Source: JAIBAC01 sp046331095 (GTDB lineage Bacteria; Actinomycetota; Acidimicrobiia; UBA2766). From it: a stretch of 64,000 nucleotides of DNA. Location: the NCBI GenBank assembly GCA_046331095.1, contig JAXLRM010000007.1, positions 1-64,000 of the forward strand, read 5' to 3'. Below are positions 7,927 to 16,678 of the stretch, piece after piece (the stretch's first letter is position 1; the number at the start of each line of letters is the position of its first letter). The notes under the pieces are model-generated. The model searched no databases and was not told the DNA's origin. It worked only from the letters and a program-made list of their open reading frames with translations. The translations under genes and the position numbers were made by a program.

Positions 7927-9081
7927 TCAGTTGCCCTGGGGCTTGGGCTTGGTGCCCTTGTTCGACGTCCCGTTGCCTGAGTTGCCGGATCGTTTCGACT
8001 TCGGGGCGACCTTCTGAGGAGGTTTCTTGCCGCCGGTGGCAGCTGTTCCTGACTTCGGCTGCTTCTGGACCCGAGCCGGCTTGGCCCCCCCGGCTCCCTT
8101 GTCGGTCCCGGTCCGGCCGGTTGAAGCCTTGCGCTGGCCCTTCGGGGCGGCACTGCCGGTACGACCAGGCGACTTGTCCCCGCTCGCGGACGTGGCGGAC
8201 TTCGACTTCGAGGGCGACTTCGGTATCACCACGTCCTCGTCCTTGGTGCTGCGGAACATGAACCACTGCTGGAAGATCTGGAACGTGTTCGTCGTCAAGA
8301 AGTAGAGGTTCACCGCTGCGGGCAGCGAGAACGAGATGACGGCGAAGAACGCCGGCATCAACTTGGTAACCGTCTGCATTGCCTGAGGCGTCGATTGGGC
8401 CGTGTTCTGATTGCGCTTCATGAGTTGGCGTTGGGACAAGTACCCGGTTGCGACAATCAGAAGAAGGATCACCAGATACGGGATGAAGTGTACGAATCCC
8501 CCCGAACTGAGCGCGCGTGAGGGTGACTCGGTCAGGTTCATCCCCAAGAACTGGGACACAGCCGGGTTCTGGGCGCTCTCGCACACATACGCACCCGAAT
8601 CGCTCAATACGGGAGACCCACCGCAGATGTCGGCCACGAGTGAGCTGTTGTGGGGCAGGAACGAGATCGGGATGCCTTCCTGGCCCGGTCGCGGCCTGAA
8701 CACCGAGTAGAGGGCGATCATCACGGGCATCTGCGCGAGCAGTGGCAGGCAACCCATCGCCGGGTTCACGTTGTTCGCCTTGTACAGCGCCATCAACTCC
8801 TCGTTGAGGCGCTGACGGTCGGACTTGTACTTCGCCTGTAGCCGCTTGATCTCGGGTTGAAGCTTCTGCATCGAGGCCATCGACCTCGTGCCCTTGGCCG
8901 TCACCGGGTAGAGCAACACCCGGATGAAGATCGTCAAGATGATGATCGCGAGGCCGTAACTGGGCACGACGGAGTAGATCGCGGCCAGGAGCCACCCGAT
9001 GAGCAGCTCGAACAAACCGAACAAGTGACCCAAAATGGGTACGCGTTGGTTCTGGAGGATCGAGAAGTCGATGCTGCCCAT
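7927..9081 (-). CDS. yidC: Membrane protein insertase YidC
   Basis: This 384-residue Oxa1/YidC insertase inserts membrane proteins with or without Sec. Membrane helices cover about residues 20-60, 90-120, 185-215 and 240-270. The central segment includes YSVVPSYGLAIIILTIFIRV and the cytoplasmic helical hairpin LQPEIKRLQAKYKSDRQRL. The C-terminal 90 residues are a Lys/Ser/Gly-rich basic tail, a feature of actinobacterial YidC that may contact the ribosome. It begins 6 bp after the yidD stop. Confidence 0.94.
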   Translation of the reverse strand: MGSIDFSILQNQRVPILGHLFGLFELLIGWLLAAIYSVVPSYGLAIIILTIFIRVLLYPVTAKGTRSMASMQKLQPEIKRLQAKYKSDRQRLNEELMALYKANNVNPAMGCLPLLAQMPVMIALYSVFRPRPGQEGIPISFLPHNSSLVADICGGSPVLSDSGAYVCESAQNPAVSQFLGMNLTESPSRALSSGGFVHFIPYLVILLLIVATGYLSQRQLMKRNQNTAQSTPQAMQTVTKLMPAFFAVISFSLPAAVNLYFLTTNTFQIFQQWFMFRSTKDEDVVIPKSPSKSKSATSASGDKSPGRTGSAAPKGQRKASTGRTGTDKGAGGAKPARVQKQPKSGTAATGGKKPPQKVAPKSKRSGNSGNGTSNKGTKPKPQGN

Positions 9082-9087
9082 GCCGTC

Positions 9088-9396
9088 TCAGGCTCTCCGT
9101 CTCATGGCTTCGGGCACCGGGTCGTATCCGCCTGCTGACCACGGATTGCACCTGAGGATCCGCCTGACCCCGAGGAACAGTCCACGGATCAATCCGAACC
9201 GGGCGACAGCCGTGGCCGTGAAGCTCGAGCAAGTCGGCTCGAAACGACACCACCTGTACGGGCTCGCTGCGCGCACTGCTTGATACCCGCGGATGAGCAC
9301 CAGTGCCAAACCGGCGGGGGTGTACCAGGGACGCTCGTGCAGCTCCTGCGCCGACGTTTCATCCGGCCCGCATCCCGTGTGCTCTGTTGCGCCCAT
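9088..9396 (-). CDS. yidD: Membrane protein insertion efficiency factor YidD
   Basis: This small protein of about 102 residues contains the YidD signature: LVLIRGYQAVRAASPYRWCR, then EPTCSSFTATAV, then RILRCNPWSAGGYDPVP, with three conserved cysteines. It assists YidC-dependent insertion. The ATG at 9396 has GGGAG six bases upstream. The 5' end overlaps the 3' end of rnpA in another frame by 38 bp, which is common at this locus. Confidence 0.88.
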   Translation of the reverse strand: MGATEHTGCGPDETSAQELHERPWYTPAGLALVLIRGYQAVRAASPYRWCRFEPTCSSFTATAVARFGLIRGLFLGVRRILRCNPWSAGGYDPVPEAMRRRA

Positions 9397-9703
9397 GCAG
9401 CTCCCGGAACCCGTCACGCAGAGAGGCTCGGAGATCTCCGAAAGGGACGTCCAGCACGGCTCTGCGGCCGACGACCAGGAACGTCGCCTGGACGTCGCGC
9501 TGATCGACCCCGAGCCGGACCGCCTCACGGAGACGGCGCCGAACACGGTTGCGTGTGACGGCGTCACCGACGGATTTCCCGACAGCGTACCCGACACATG
9601 CTCTTCCTTCTCCGCGCACGATCGTGACCGGCCCTCGACGAACTCTGCCCGCGTTCCGGGCGATCCTCGCCAGGTCGACGCGTCGGGCGCGCGGTGGCCA
9701 CAC
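9359..9703 (-). CDS. rnpA: Ribonuclease P protein component
   Basis: This basic protein of 114 residues is the cofactor of RNase P RNA in tRNA 5' maturation. The hallmark RNR segment is visible as GDAVTRNRVRRRLREAVR at about residues 47-64, after the strand GRACVGYAVGKSV. The GTG start at 9703 lies 9 bp after the rpmH stop. The RNase P RNA gene is not in this window. Confidence 0.93.
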   Translation of the reverse strand: MWPPRARRVDLARIARNAGRVRRGPVTIVRGEGRACVGYAVGKSVGDAVTRNRVRRRLREAVRLGVDQRDVQATFLVVGRRAVLDVPFGDLRASLRDGFRELHGRNRAHGMRAG

Positions 9704-9712
9704 CCGACCAAC

Positions 9713-9847
9713 TCAGGCTGCGAGTCGCTTGCGGCCCTTCTGGCGGCGGGCACGCAGCACAGCCTGCCCACCCCGAGTGCGCATGCGCCGCCGAAAGCCG
9801 TGCTTCTTGTGCCGACGCCTGTTGTTCGGCTGATAAGTCCGCTTCAT
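9713..9847 (-). CDS. rpmH: 50S ribosomal protein L34
   Basis: A 44-residue frame begins MKRTYQPNNRRRHKKHGFR and ends in ARRQKGRKRLAA, the typical L34 sequence. It is too short for ordinary ORF cut-offs. It is the first gene of the leftward rpmH-rnpA-yidD-yidC-jag-rsmG-parA-parB run and faces away from dnaA across the origin region. Confidence 0.97.
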   Translation of the reverse strand: MKRTYQPNNRRRHKKHGFRRRMRTRGGQAVLRARRQKGRKRLAA

Positions 9848-10235
9848 GGCGAGGCTCCGGGTCGTAGCGGTTCGAGGACAGATTCGGTGCCCTGTAGTGG
9901 GTCGGTAGCGCTGGTCCCGGCAAGGGCCGACGGCGCACTACCCCCACACTGTGGTCACGGGACAGTACTAGGGCTCCCCGAACGAGGTCAACGGTGCCGG
10001 TTCGCGGTCCCATCGATGAAGTTCACGGGCATCGACCTGGGCACATCTGTGGTTGATTGCCCACCCCTGGCCGCTTTGCTACAGTCTCCCGGCCCTGGCG
10101 TGGTCCTCACTTCCCCCGTGGTGGGCCCGGGCACCGTCTACACGCATCGAATAGGTCCACATCTGCAATCCACATCTGTGGATATCCCTGTGTATTGCAG
10201 CGCCGGTGTGCGGCCGGGACGACGGAGGGGCCGAT
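9848..10235. other. rpmH-dnaA intergenic region, candidate oriC part
   Basis: This 388-bp non-coding stretch holds divergent promoters and DnaA-box-like 9-mers close to dnaA. The best is ATATCCACA (minus strand, 10177-10185; one mismatch to TTATCCACA). Weaker ones are CAATCCACA at 10166-10174 and AGGTCCACA at 10153-10161, so three lie within 33 bp. A GACGGAGGGG ribosome-binding site for dnaA is at 10221-10230. I saw no clear AT-rich unwinding element. Confidence 0.65.
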
Positions 10236-11645
10236 ATGGCGTCGGAGAACTCGACGGCCGAGTCCATCTGGGTCCGAGCAGCGTCCTCTCTGCGCGCAAG
10301 CCTTGGTGACTCGGCATGGCAGACCTGCTTCGCCGGAATCCAGCCCAAGGCGATCGAGGACGACGAGCTCTGTCTTGCCGTACCGGCCGACATCATCCGG
10401 ACGAGGATCGAGACGGACTTCCTCGCAGCCGTCGAGGACGCTGTTCGCGAAGCCGTCGGCCATCCCGTGAAGGTCCGAGTCGTCACGGAGGTCCCACGCA
10501 GGAGCTCCCTCGAGGACCTCGACATCGCTTTCGGTCCCGACTTCACAGAACCAGAGCCGGCACCGGAGCCGCTACCGAACAAGCGCGCTCACGTGCGGGT
10601 GCGGGGCCCACTGCCGACGGCGAACCTGCCCGTGTCTCCGACGAACACGTTCGAGACCTTCGTCATCGGGGACTCCAACCGCTTCGCCCACGGTGCAGCT
10701 CTCGCGGTGGCCGAGTCACCGGGACAGATGGGCTACAACCCGCTGTTCATCTACGGGCCCACGGGACTCGGCAAGACCCATCTCCTGCACGCGATCGTGA
10801 ACCTCGTGCGCCGCACATCGACCCTGCGCGCCACCTACACGACGAGCGAGCAGTTCACGAACGAGTTCATCGAGATGATCCAGTCGGGGCGCAAGGCCGA
10901 ATTCCGCGAGCGCTACCGCTCGACCGACCTGCTCCTCATCGACGACATCCAGTTCCTCGAGCGCAAGATCGAGACCCAGAACGAGTTCTTCCACACGTTC
11001 AACACACTGCACGACCACGCCCGCCAGATCGTGGTCGCATCCGACCGTCAGCCACGCGAGATCAGCGATCTGACCGGCAGGCTCCAGTCGCGTCTCGCCG
11101 GCGGGATCATGGCCGACATCAACCCACCCGAGCTCGAGACCCGTATAGCGATCCTCCACAACAAGGCCGCCCGCCTCGAGGTCGAGGTCCCCTACGAGGT
11201 CCTCGAGCTCATCGCGCAACGCTCGTTCGACAACATCCGCGAGCTCGAAGGAGCACTCAACAGGATCAAGGCGTTCGCGAGCGTCGAGGGCGTCCCGATC
11301 AGCTACGACATGGCAGAAGAGCTCCTGGCGGGAATGGGTGACGCGAACCGCGCCGTCACCAGCGACGACATCATGCGCAGCACCGCCGAGTACTACGACG
11401 TCACCATCGAGGACCTGATCGGGCCGAGCAAGCAGCGCTCGTTGGCCTTGGCACGCCAAGTCGCCATGTACCTGCACCGCACCATGACCGATCTCTCGAC
11501 GCCTCGCATCGGTGAGATCTTCGGCAACAGGGACCACACCACTGTGCTCCACGCCCAGAAACAGGTCACCAACAAGATGGACAACCAGCGGCCTGTGTTC
11601 CAACAAGTCAACGAGCTCACGCAGAAGATCAGGACCGGACGGTGA
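10236..11645 (+). CDS. dnaA: Chromosomal replication initiator DnaA
   Basis: This is a 469-residue AAA+ initiator that binds DnaA boxes and opens oriC. The N-terminal DnaB-interaction domain covers residues 1-85 (WVRAASSLRASLGDSAWQTC). The AAA+ core has Walker A GPTGLGKTHLLHAI at about 172-185 and Walker B LLLIDDIQFLE at about 233-243. The C-terminal DNA-binding domain has the signature RDHTTVLHAQKQV. The ATG at 10236 follows GGAGGGG by 5 bases; an upstream GTG at 10206 lacks such a site. Confidence 0.98.
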   Translation: MASENSTAESIWVRAASSLRASLGDSAWQTCFAGIQPKAIEDDELCLAVPADIIRTRIETDFLAAVEDAVREAVGHPVKVRVVTEVPRRSSLEDLDIAFGPDFTEPEPAPEPLPNKRAHVRVRGPLPTANLPVSPTNTFETFVIGDSNRFAHGAALAVAESPGQMGYNPLFIYGPTGLGKTHLLHAIVNLVRRTSTLRATYTTSEQFTNEFIEMIQSGRKAEFRERYRSTDLLLIDDIQFLERKIETQNEFFHTFNTLHDHARQIVVASDRQPREISDLTGRLQSRLAGGIMADINPPELETRIAILHNKAARLEVEVPYEVLELIAQRSFDNIRELEGALNRIKAFASVEGVPISYDMAEELLAGMGDANRAVTSDDIMRSTAEYYDVTIEDLIGPSKQRSLALARQVAMYLHRTMTDLSTPRIGEIFGNRDHTTVLHAQKQVTNKMDNQRPVFQQVNELTQKIRTGR

Positions 11646-11802
11646 CAGAAGCCGCCGAACTGCACCGGGTATCCACATCTCCGCGCCTTGTAGTTCGGAC
11701 CATCCCATCAGGTGGCACACATGAAGTCCACAATTCCACAGTCCCTACCACCACCACTGTTGAGAGTCACATCCCCACAGAAGCAGCGGAGGCACGCCTG
11801 AA
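11646..11802. other. dnaA-dnaN intergenic region with DnaA-box-like motifs
   Basis: This 157-bp spacer contains GTATCCACA at 11669-11677 (one mismatch to TTATCCACA) and AAGTCCACA at 11724-11732, plus looser CCACA repeats. In many actinobacteria oriC lies in this interval, so it competes with the region upstream of dnaA as the main origin. An AGCGGAGG ribosome-binding site for dnaN is at its 3' end. Confidence 0.6.
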
Positions 11803-12936
11803 GTGGACACGATGACCGATACGACGACAGCCGTCTCGTTTCGCTGCGACAAGGACACCCTCGCCGACGGCCTCACCGTCGCGTTCCGGGCTTCTCCTCT
11901 GAAAGCGACGAGTGCCGCCCTCTCGGGGGTTCTCCTCGATGCGGATCCGGAAGGACTGGTACGCCTGAGTGCCACCGATGGCGAGCTCACGATCAGGACG
12001 TCGGTGCCGGCCGAGGTCGATCGTCCCGGAGAAGCTGTCCTGCACCGTCTCTTCGGAGAGATCGTTCGGTCCCTGAGCCATGGTGCAGTCGAGCTCGTCG
12101 TGGACGACACGGGTGTCGCCGACATAAGCGCCGGGAGGTCTCATTTCTCCTTGCGCACCTATCCGCGGGGAGACTTCCCCTCGCTTCCTGACACGGGCGG
12201 CGAGGCGGTGGGGGTTCCTGCTGCGATGCTGCCTGGCGCCATCGACCAGGTCGTGACCGCGGCGAGCTCCGACCGGGGGCGCCCGATCCTCATGGGGGTC
12301 CTCGTAGAGCCGACCGAAACCGGCTTGCGCCTCGTGGCGACCGACTCGTACCGACTCGCGCTACGCGAGGTCTCGATCCCTGGAGTTCTCGCTGCCGGCG
12401 AGAAAGCCCTGGTGCCGGCCAGGGCACTCTCCGAGCTCTCGCGTCTCGCCGCGGCGGCAGGGCCCGAGGATGCCGTCGAGATCCGCTTCGGAGAGCGCTT
12501 GGCCACGTTTCAGGCGGGGCGCACCTCGGTCACCACGACGCTGATCGACGAGGTATTCCCCAGCTACGAGCAGCTCCTACCCGAGCACTACCCCAACAAG
12601 CTCGAGTTCGACAGGTCCGACCTGCTCGATGCACTGAGGCGCGTGAGCTTGCTCGCCAAGGATTCGACACCGGTACGCCTGACGCTCGGTGGGGACGTGG
12701 TGCGCCTGCGTGCGATAGATCCCGAGCTCGGCGGCGAGGCCGACGAGGAGATCGACGCCTCGTACTCGGGTGAACCGATGACGATCGCGTTCAATCCCGG
12801 ATACCTCCGTGATGCCGTCGACTCCTGCACGACAGAGACAGTCCACATGGACACGCTCGAGCCCTTGAAGCCGGCGATGCTGTCCGAACCAGGATCACGT
12901 GCCTACCTGCACCTGTTGATGCCGGTGCGTGTCTAG
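11803..12936 (+). CDS. dnaN: DNA polymerase III beta subunit (sliding clamp)
   Basis: This 377-residue clamp tethers the replicative polymerase to DNA. The three-domain repeat is full length, with conserved pieces such as LSGVLLDADPEGLVRLSATD, GRPILMGVLVEP and VATDSYRLALREV, and the C-terminal YLHLLMPVRV. The GTG at 11803 was chosen because AGCGGAGG lies 11 bases before it; an ATG nine bases later is possible. recF follows after 2 bp. Confidence 0.97.
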   Translation: MDTMTDTTTAVSFRCDKDTLADGLTVAFRASPLKATSAALSGVLLDADPEGLVRLSATDGELTIRTSVPAEVDRPGEAVLHRLFGEIVRSLSHGAVELVVDDTGVADISAGRSHFSLRTYPRGDFPSLPDTGGEAVGVPAAMLPGAIDQVVTAASSDRGRPILMGVLVEPTETGLRLVATDSYRLALREVSIPGVLAAGEKALVPARALSELSRLAAAAGPEDAVEIRFGERLATFQAGRTSVTTTLIDEVFPSYEQLLPEHYPNKLEFDRSDLLDALRRVSLLAKDSTPVRLTLGGDVVRLRAIDPELGGEADEEIDASYSGEPMTIAFNPGYLRDAVDSCTTETVHMDTLEPLKPAMLSEPGSRAYLHLLMPVRV

Positions 12937-12938
12937 CC

Positions 12939-14123
12939 GTGCACGTAGTCCGGCTGCGCCTTCACGCGTTCCGGAACCACCAGGAGTCCGTGGTCGAGCT
13001 CGGTGACGGTCCGGTTCTGATCTGCGGACCCAACGGGGCCGGCAAAACGGCGATTCTCGAGGCGATCCACCTCCTTTCGGTGGGGCGGTCGTTCAGGACG
13101 GCGGACACCGGTGTGATCCTCGCGGCCGGTGCCGATCGCGCCATGGTGGAGGCCGACGTGGCACTGGCCGGTGGGCGGTCCGTACGCGTCGGAGTCGAGC
13201 TCGGTGACGTTGCGGGAGGCAAGCGGTGGATGTTCAACGCCACTACGCGTCCCCGGCACCGCGACGTCGCCGTGTTGCGCAGCGTCGTGTTCGCGCCCGA
13301 CGACCTGAGTCTGGTCAAGGGCGGACCGTCCGAGCGTCGTGAATACCTGGACGAGGCACTCGTGAGTGTCGTCCCCAGGACCGCCGCCGTCCTCGCCGAC
13401 TACCAGCGTGTCCTCAAACAGCGCAACGTACTGCTGCGATCGATACGCGGGACTCCGCGGGGGGCTGTCCCGAGTGCGTTCGCTACGTGGACCGAGATGC
13501 TTGCCGACAAGGGCGCCGATCTCGTCGTCGAGCGTGTCAAGCTCCTCCGGCGGCTCGCACCGAAGTTGGCGGACGCAGTTGCCTCCCTGTCGGGGGATGT
13601 CGCGGCTGCGGAGTACGTTGCGAGCTGGTCGCCGTCGGTGGAGGTTCGCGTGGACGAGCCGGAGGTGCGCGAAGTTGTCAGGGAGGCGATCGGTGCCGAG
13701 CTCGCGGCGTCACGCCGCGACGAACTGGACCGTGGTGTGACCCTCGTTGGTCCCCATCGCGACGACGTCGCGTTGAGATACGCGGGCAGGGACGTTCGCA
13801 CGCATGCGTCTCAGGGCGAGCAGCGGGTGGTGTCGCTCGGGCTCAGGCTCGCGCACCTCGCCGTGCTCGAGGAGACGACGGACGATCCACCCGTCCTGCT
13901 CCTGGACGACGTCTTCAGCGAGTTGGACCCACAGCGGCGCGGCCGCCTCCTCGACCAACTGCCCAGGGACGCCCAGACGCTGATGACCACGACTTCGGCG
14001 GCGGACTCCGGCGGTGTCGGCCCTGACGTCGCCACGGCCCTTTCGGCCTCCGGCTTCGGTGAGGACGCCGAAGTCCAGGTCGTGTACGTGGTCGACGGCA
14101 AGGTGATCGGCGATGCGACCTGA
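12939..14123 (+). CDS. recF: DNA replication/repair protein RecF
   Basis: This 394-residue SMC-like ATPase loads RecA at single-strand gaps. Walker A GPNGAGKTAILEAI is at about residues 30-43 and Walker B LLLDDVFSELDPQRRG near 320. The VKGGPSERREYLDEAL and ASQGEQRVVSLGLRLA segments are typical of RecF. The GTG start lies 2 bp after the dnaN stop, and the 3' end overlaps the next gene by 11 bp, so the genes are probably co-transcribed. Confidence 0.96.
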   Translation: MHVVRLRLHAFRNHQESVVELGDGPVLICGPNGAGKTAILEAIHLLSVGRSFRTADTGVILAAGADRAMVEADVALAGGRSVRVGVELGDVAGGKRWMFNATTRPRHRDVAVLRSVVFAPDDLSLVKGGPSERREYLDEALVSVVPRTAAVLADYQRVLKQRNVLLRSIRGTPRGAVPSAFATWTEMLADKGADLVVERVKLLRRLAPKLADAVASLSGDVAAAEYVASWSPSVEVRVDEPEVREVVREAIGAELAASRRDELDRGVTLVGPHRDDVALRYAGRDVRTHASQGEQRVVSLGLRLAHLAVLEETTDDPPVLLLDDVFSELDPQRRGRLLDQLPRDAQTLMTTTSAADSGGVGPDVATALSASGFGEDAEVQVVYVVDGKVIGDAT

Positions 14124-14451
14124 ACCCGGACGGCGAACGCGCAGAACCGGCGAAGCGGTGTCGGTGGGCGAGATCCTGTCTACTGCAGCCGGGACCGTGG
14201 GCGTGTCGCCGGACCTCGCCGCGTTGGTCTCGGACCGGAACGCATGGGCAAGCGTCGTGGGCGCCGACCTCGCAGATTCGGCCAGCCCGGTGCGGTTCTC
14301 CGACGGCGTGCTGGTCGTGGTCGCGAGCGACACCGTCGGCGAGACGCGCTTCAGGTTCGCGACCGAGGCCGTCCGCCTTGCCGTCAACGAGCACCTCGGC
14401 CGCGAAGAGGTGGAGGCGGTCGTGGTGCGTCGTCCCGCGTCCCGTCCCTAG
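14113..14451 (+). CDS. DUF721 family protein
   Basis: This 112-residue protein belongs to the DUF721/DciA-like group found between recF and gyrB in Actinobacteria. The conserved part is NAWASVVGADLADSASPVRF, followed by DGVLVVVASDTVGETRFRF. Some DUF721 proteins (DciA) load the replicative helicase. That role is suggested here by family and position and not shown by the sequence. It overlaps recF by 11 bp. Confidence 0.85.
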   Translation: MRPEPGRRTRRTGEAVSVGEILSTAAGTVGVSPDLAALVSDRNAWASVVGADLADSASPVRFSDGVLVVVASDTVGETRFRFATEAVRLAVNEHLGREEVEAVVVRRPASRP

Positions 14452-14674
14452 ATGCCGCCTATCCCCACAATCCACAGGTTTGTGCACAGGTTCGGTGGGG
14501 GGTGTGACCCACTGCTGTGGTAGCATCCGGACACGTCCCTCGACGGGCCTGAAATAGGCTCTGACCTGCTGCTTCACCCCTCGAAGGCGTGCTCGGAGCG
14601 GCGACTCCGGATCTTTTCCGATCCTGCCGTCTCGGCACTTGACCGCTGACCGCGGTCGAGCTGCCACCGGGTAG
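14452..14674. other. DUF721-gyrB intergenic region with DnaA-box-like sequences
   Basis: This 223-bp gap begins with a dense run of CCACA/TGTG words. TTGTGCACA at 14480-14488 is one mismatch from TTGTCCACA, and CAATCCACA lies just before it. The rest probably holds the gyrB promoter, but I cannot assign a convincing -10/-35 pair. It may be an accessory DnaA site. Confidence 0.45.
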
Positions 14675-16642
14675 ATGTCTACCGATGCTGGAGTGCACTT
14701 GTCGCAGCCATCCGACACGTACGGTGCCGAGAACATCGACGTGATGGAGGGCCTCGAGGCCGTCCGTAAGCGTCCCGGGATGTACATCGGCTCGACGGGC
14801 CAGCGCGGACTGCACCACCTGGTCTACGAGGTCGTCGATAACTCGATCGACGAGGCCCTCGCCGGATACTGCGACCTCATCGAGGTGACGCTGCTCGCCG
14901 ACGGCGGAGTCCGCGTCGTCGACAACGGTCGTGGAATCCCCGTCGAGGAGAACCCGAAGTACCCCGGGCGCAGCGCCCTGGAGATCGTCCTGACAGAACT
15001 GCACGCCGGTGGGAAGTTCGGCGGCGGCGGATACAAGATGTCGGGCGGCCTTCACGGGGTCGGCGTATCGGTAGTGAACGCCTTGTCGAGACGCGTGGTC
15101 GTCGACGTGGAGCGCGACGGTGCCACGTGGACGATGGAGTTCAGCGGCGGCGGAGACCCGGCGGGTCCGCTTCGGCGCGTGGGTGACAGCGACCAGACCG
15201 GAACCACGGTCACGTTCTGGGCGGATCCCGACATCTTCGAGACGACCGACTACGACGCCGCCGTCCTCAAGCGTCGACTCCGGGAGATGTCGTTCCTCAA
15301 CAGCGGCCTGCGCATCGTCTTCGTCGACGAGCGCGGCGACGACGGCCCCGCCGCAACCGAGTTCTACGCGGCCGGAGGCCTCGTCGACTTCGTCGGTCAC
15401 CTCAACAAGGGACGCGAACCGCTGCACGCCGAGGTCATCTCGTTCCGGGAAGAGGCAGAGCGGTCCGACGGCGCCGAGGCGCACCGGGTCGCCGTGGCGA
15501 TGCAGTGGACGACTTCGTACCAGGAGAACCTGCACAGCTTCGCCAACGCCATCAACACCCACGAGGGCGGCACCCACGAAGAGGGCTTCCGGGCTGCGTT
15601 GACGACGACGCTGAACAAGTACGCGTGGGCCCACAACCTCCTCAAGGAGGGCAAGGACGACAACCTCACCGGCGACGACTGCCGCGAAGGGCTGACGGCG
15701 ATCGTGTCGGTCATGCTCGCCGAACCCCAGTTCGAGGGCCAGACCAAGACCAAGCTCGGCAACACCGAGATGAAGGGATTCGTCCAGTCGGTAACCAACA
15801 AGCGTCTCGCCGACTGGCTCGAGACCCACCCCGGCGAGGCCCGGACGATCATCGAGAAGGCCAAGCTCGCGGCGCAAGGCCGGCTCGCGGCGAAGAAGGC
15901 CCGCGAGCTCACGCGACGCAAGAGTGTCCTCGACGGCGGAGGCCTTCCCGGCAAGCTCGTCGACTGCACATCCAAGGACCCTTCGGAGTCGGAGATCTTC
16001 ATCGTCGAGGGCGACAGCGCCGGCGGCTCGGCGGTCAAGGCACGCGACCGCAAGATCCAGGCGATCCTGCCGATCCGGGGCAAGATCCTCAACGTCGAGA
16101 AGGCCCGCATGGACAAGGTGCTGGCCAACACCGAGATCCTCGCGTTGATCTCCGCGATCGGTGCCGGCATCGGCGAGGATTTCAAGATCGAGGATGTGCG
16201 CTACCACAAGATCGTGACCCTCGTCGACGCCGACGTCGACGGCGCTCACATCCGCACACTGCTGCTGACCTTCCTGTTCCGCCACATGCCCCAACTGATC
16301 GAAGCCGGGTACGTGTACGCGGCACAGCCTCCCCTCTACGGCCAGCGCATCGGCAACGAGATCCACTACCTCCACAGCGACCGTGCCCTCGACGCACTGC
16401 GGGCCGACCACAGCGACCGCAAACTGCCGGCGGCCCAGCGTTACAAGGGCCTCGGCGAGATGGACTACGAGGAACTGTGGGAGACCACGATGGACCCGGC
16501 CAGGCGGGTCCTGCGCCGTGTGAGCATCGAGGACGCCGCGATCGCCGACGAGGTGTTCTCGACCCTGATGGGCGAGAACGTCGACGTGCGCAAGGAGTTC
16601 ATCCGCACCAACGCCGCGGACGCGCGGTTCCTCGACATCTGA
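14675..16642 (+). CDS. gyrB: DNA gyrase subunit B
   Basis: This 655-residue ATPase subunit of gyrase has a GHKL ATPase domain (GLEAVRKRPGMYIGST at about residues 30-45 and VVDNSIDEALAG), a transducer domain, and a TOPRIM domain with EGDSAGGSA and LVDADVDGAHIRTLLL. The C-terminal QRYKGLGEMDYEEL tail is intact. With gyrA, 36 bp downstream, it forms the A2B2 enzyme that introduces negative supercoils. Confidence 0.98.
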   Translation: MSTDAGVHLSQPSDTYGAENIDVMEGLEAVRKRPGMYIGSTGQRGLHHLVYEVVDNSIDEALAGYCDLIEVTLLADGGVRVVDNGRGIPVEENPKYPGRSALEIVLTELHAGGKFGGGGYKMSGGLHGVGVSVVNALSRRVVVDVERDGATWTMEFSGGGDPAGPLRRVGDSDQTGTTVTFWADPDIFETTDYDAAVLKRRLREMSFLNSGLRIVFVDERGDDGPAATEFYAAGGLVDFVGHLNKGREPLHAEVISFREEAERSDGAEAHRVAVAMQWTTSYQENLHSFANAINTHEGGTHEEGFRAALTTTLNKYAWAHNLLKEGKDDNLTGDDCREGLTAIVSVMLAEPQFEGQTKTKLGNTEMKGFVQSVTNKRLADWLETHPGEARTIIEKAKLAAQGRLAAKKARELTRRKSVLDGGGLPGKLVDCTSKDPSESEIFIVEGDSAGGSAVKARDRKIQAILPIRGKILNVEKARMDKVLANTEILALISAIGAGIGEDFKIEDVRYHKIVTLVDADVDGAHIRTLLLTFLFRHMPQLIEAGYVYAAQPPLYGQRIGNEIHYLHSDRALDALRADHSDRKLPAAQRYKGLGEMDYEELWETTMDPARRVLRRVSIEDAAIADEVFSTLMGENVDVRKEFIRTNAADARFLDI

Positions 16643-16678
16643 GCCCAGAGAGCACCGAACGGGAGTGCCGACACAGCG

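Noticed and set aside
7927..8250. Lys/Ser/Gly-rich C-terminal part of YidC as a separate gene
   Set aside because: It is continuous with the YidC frame and basic tails are usual for this family.
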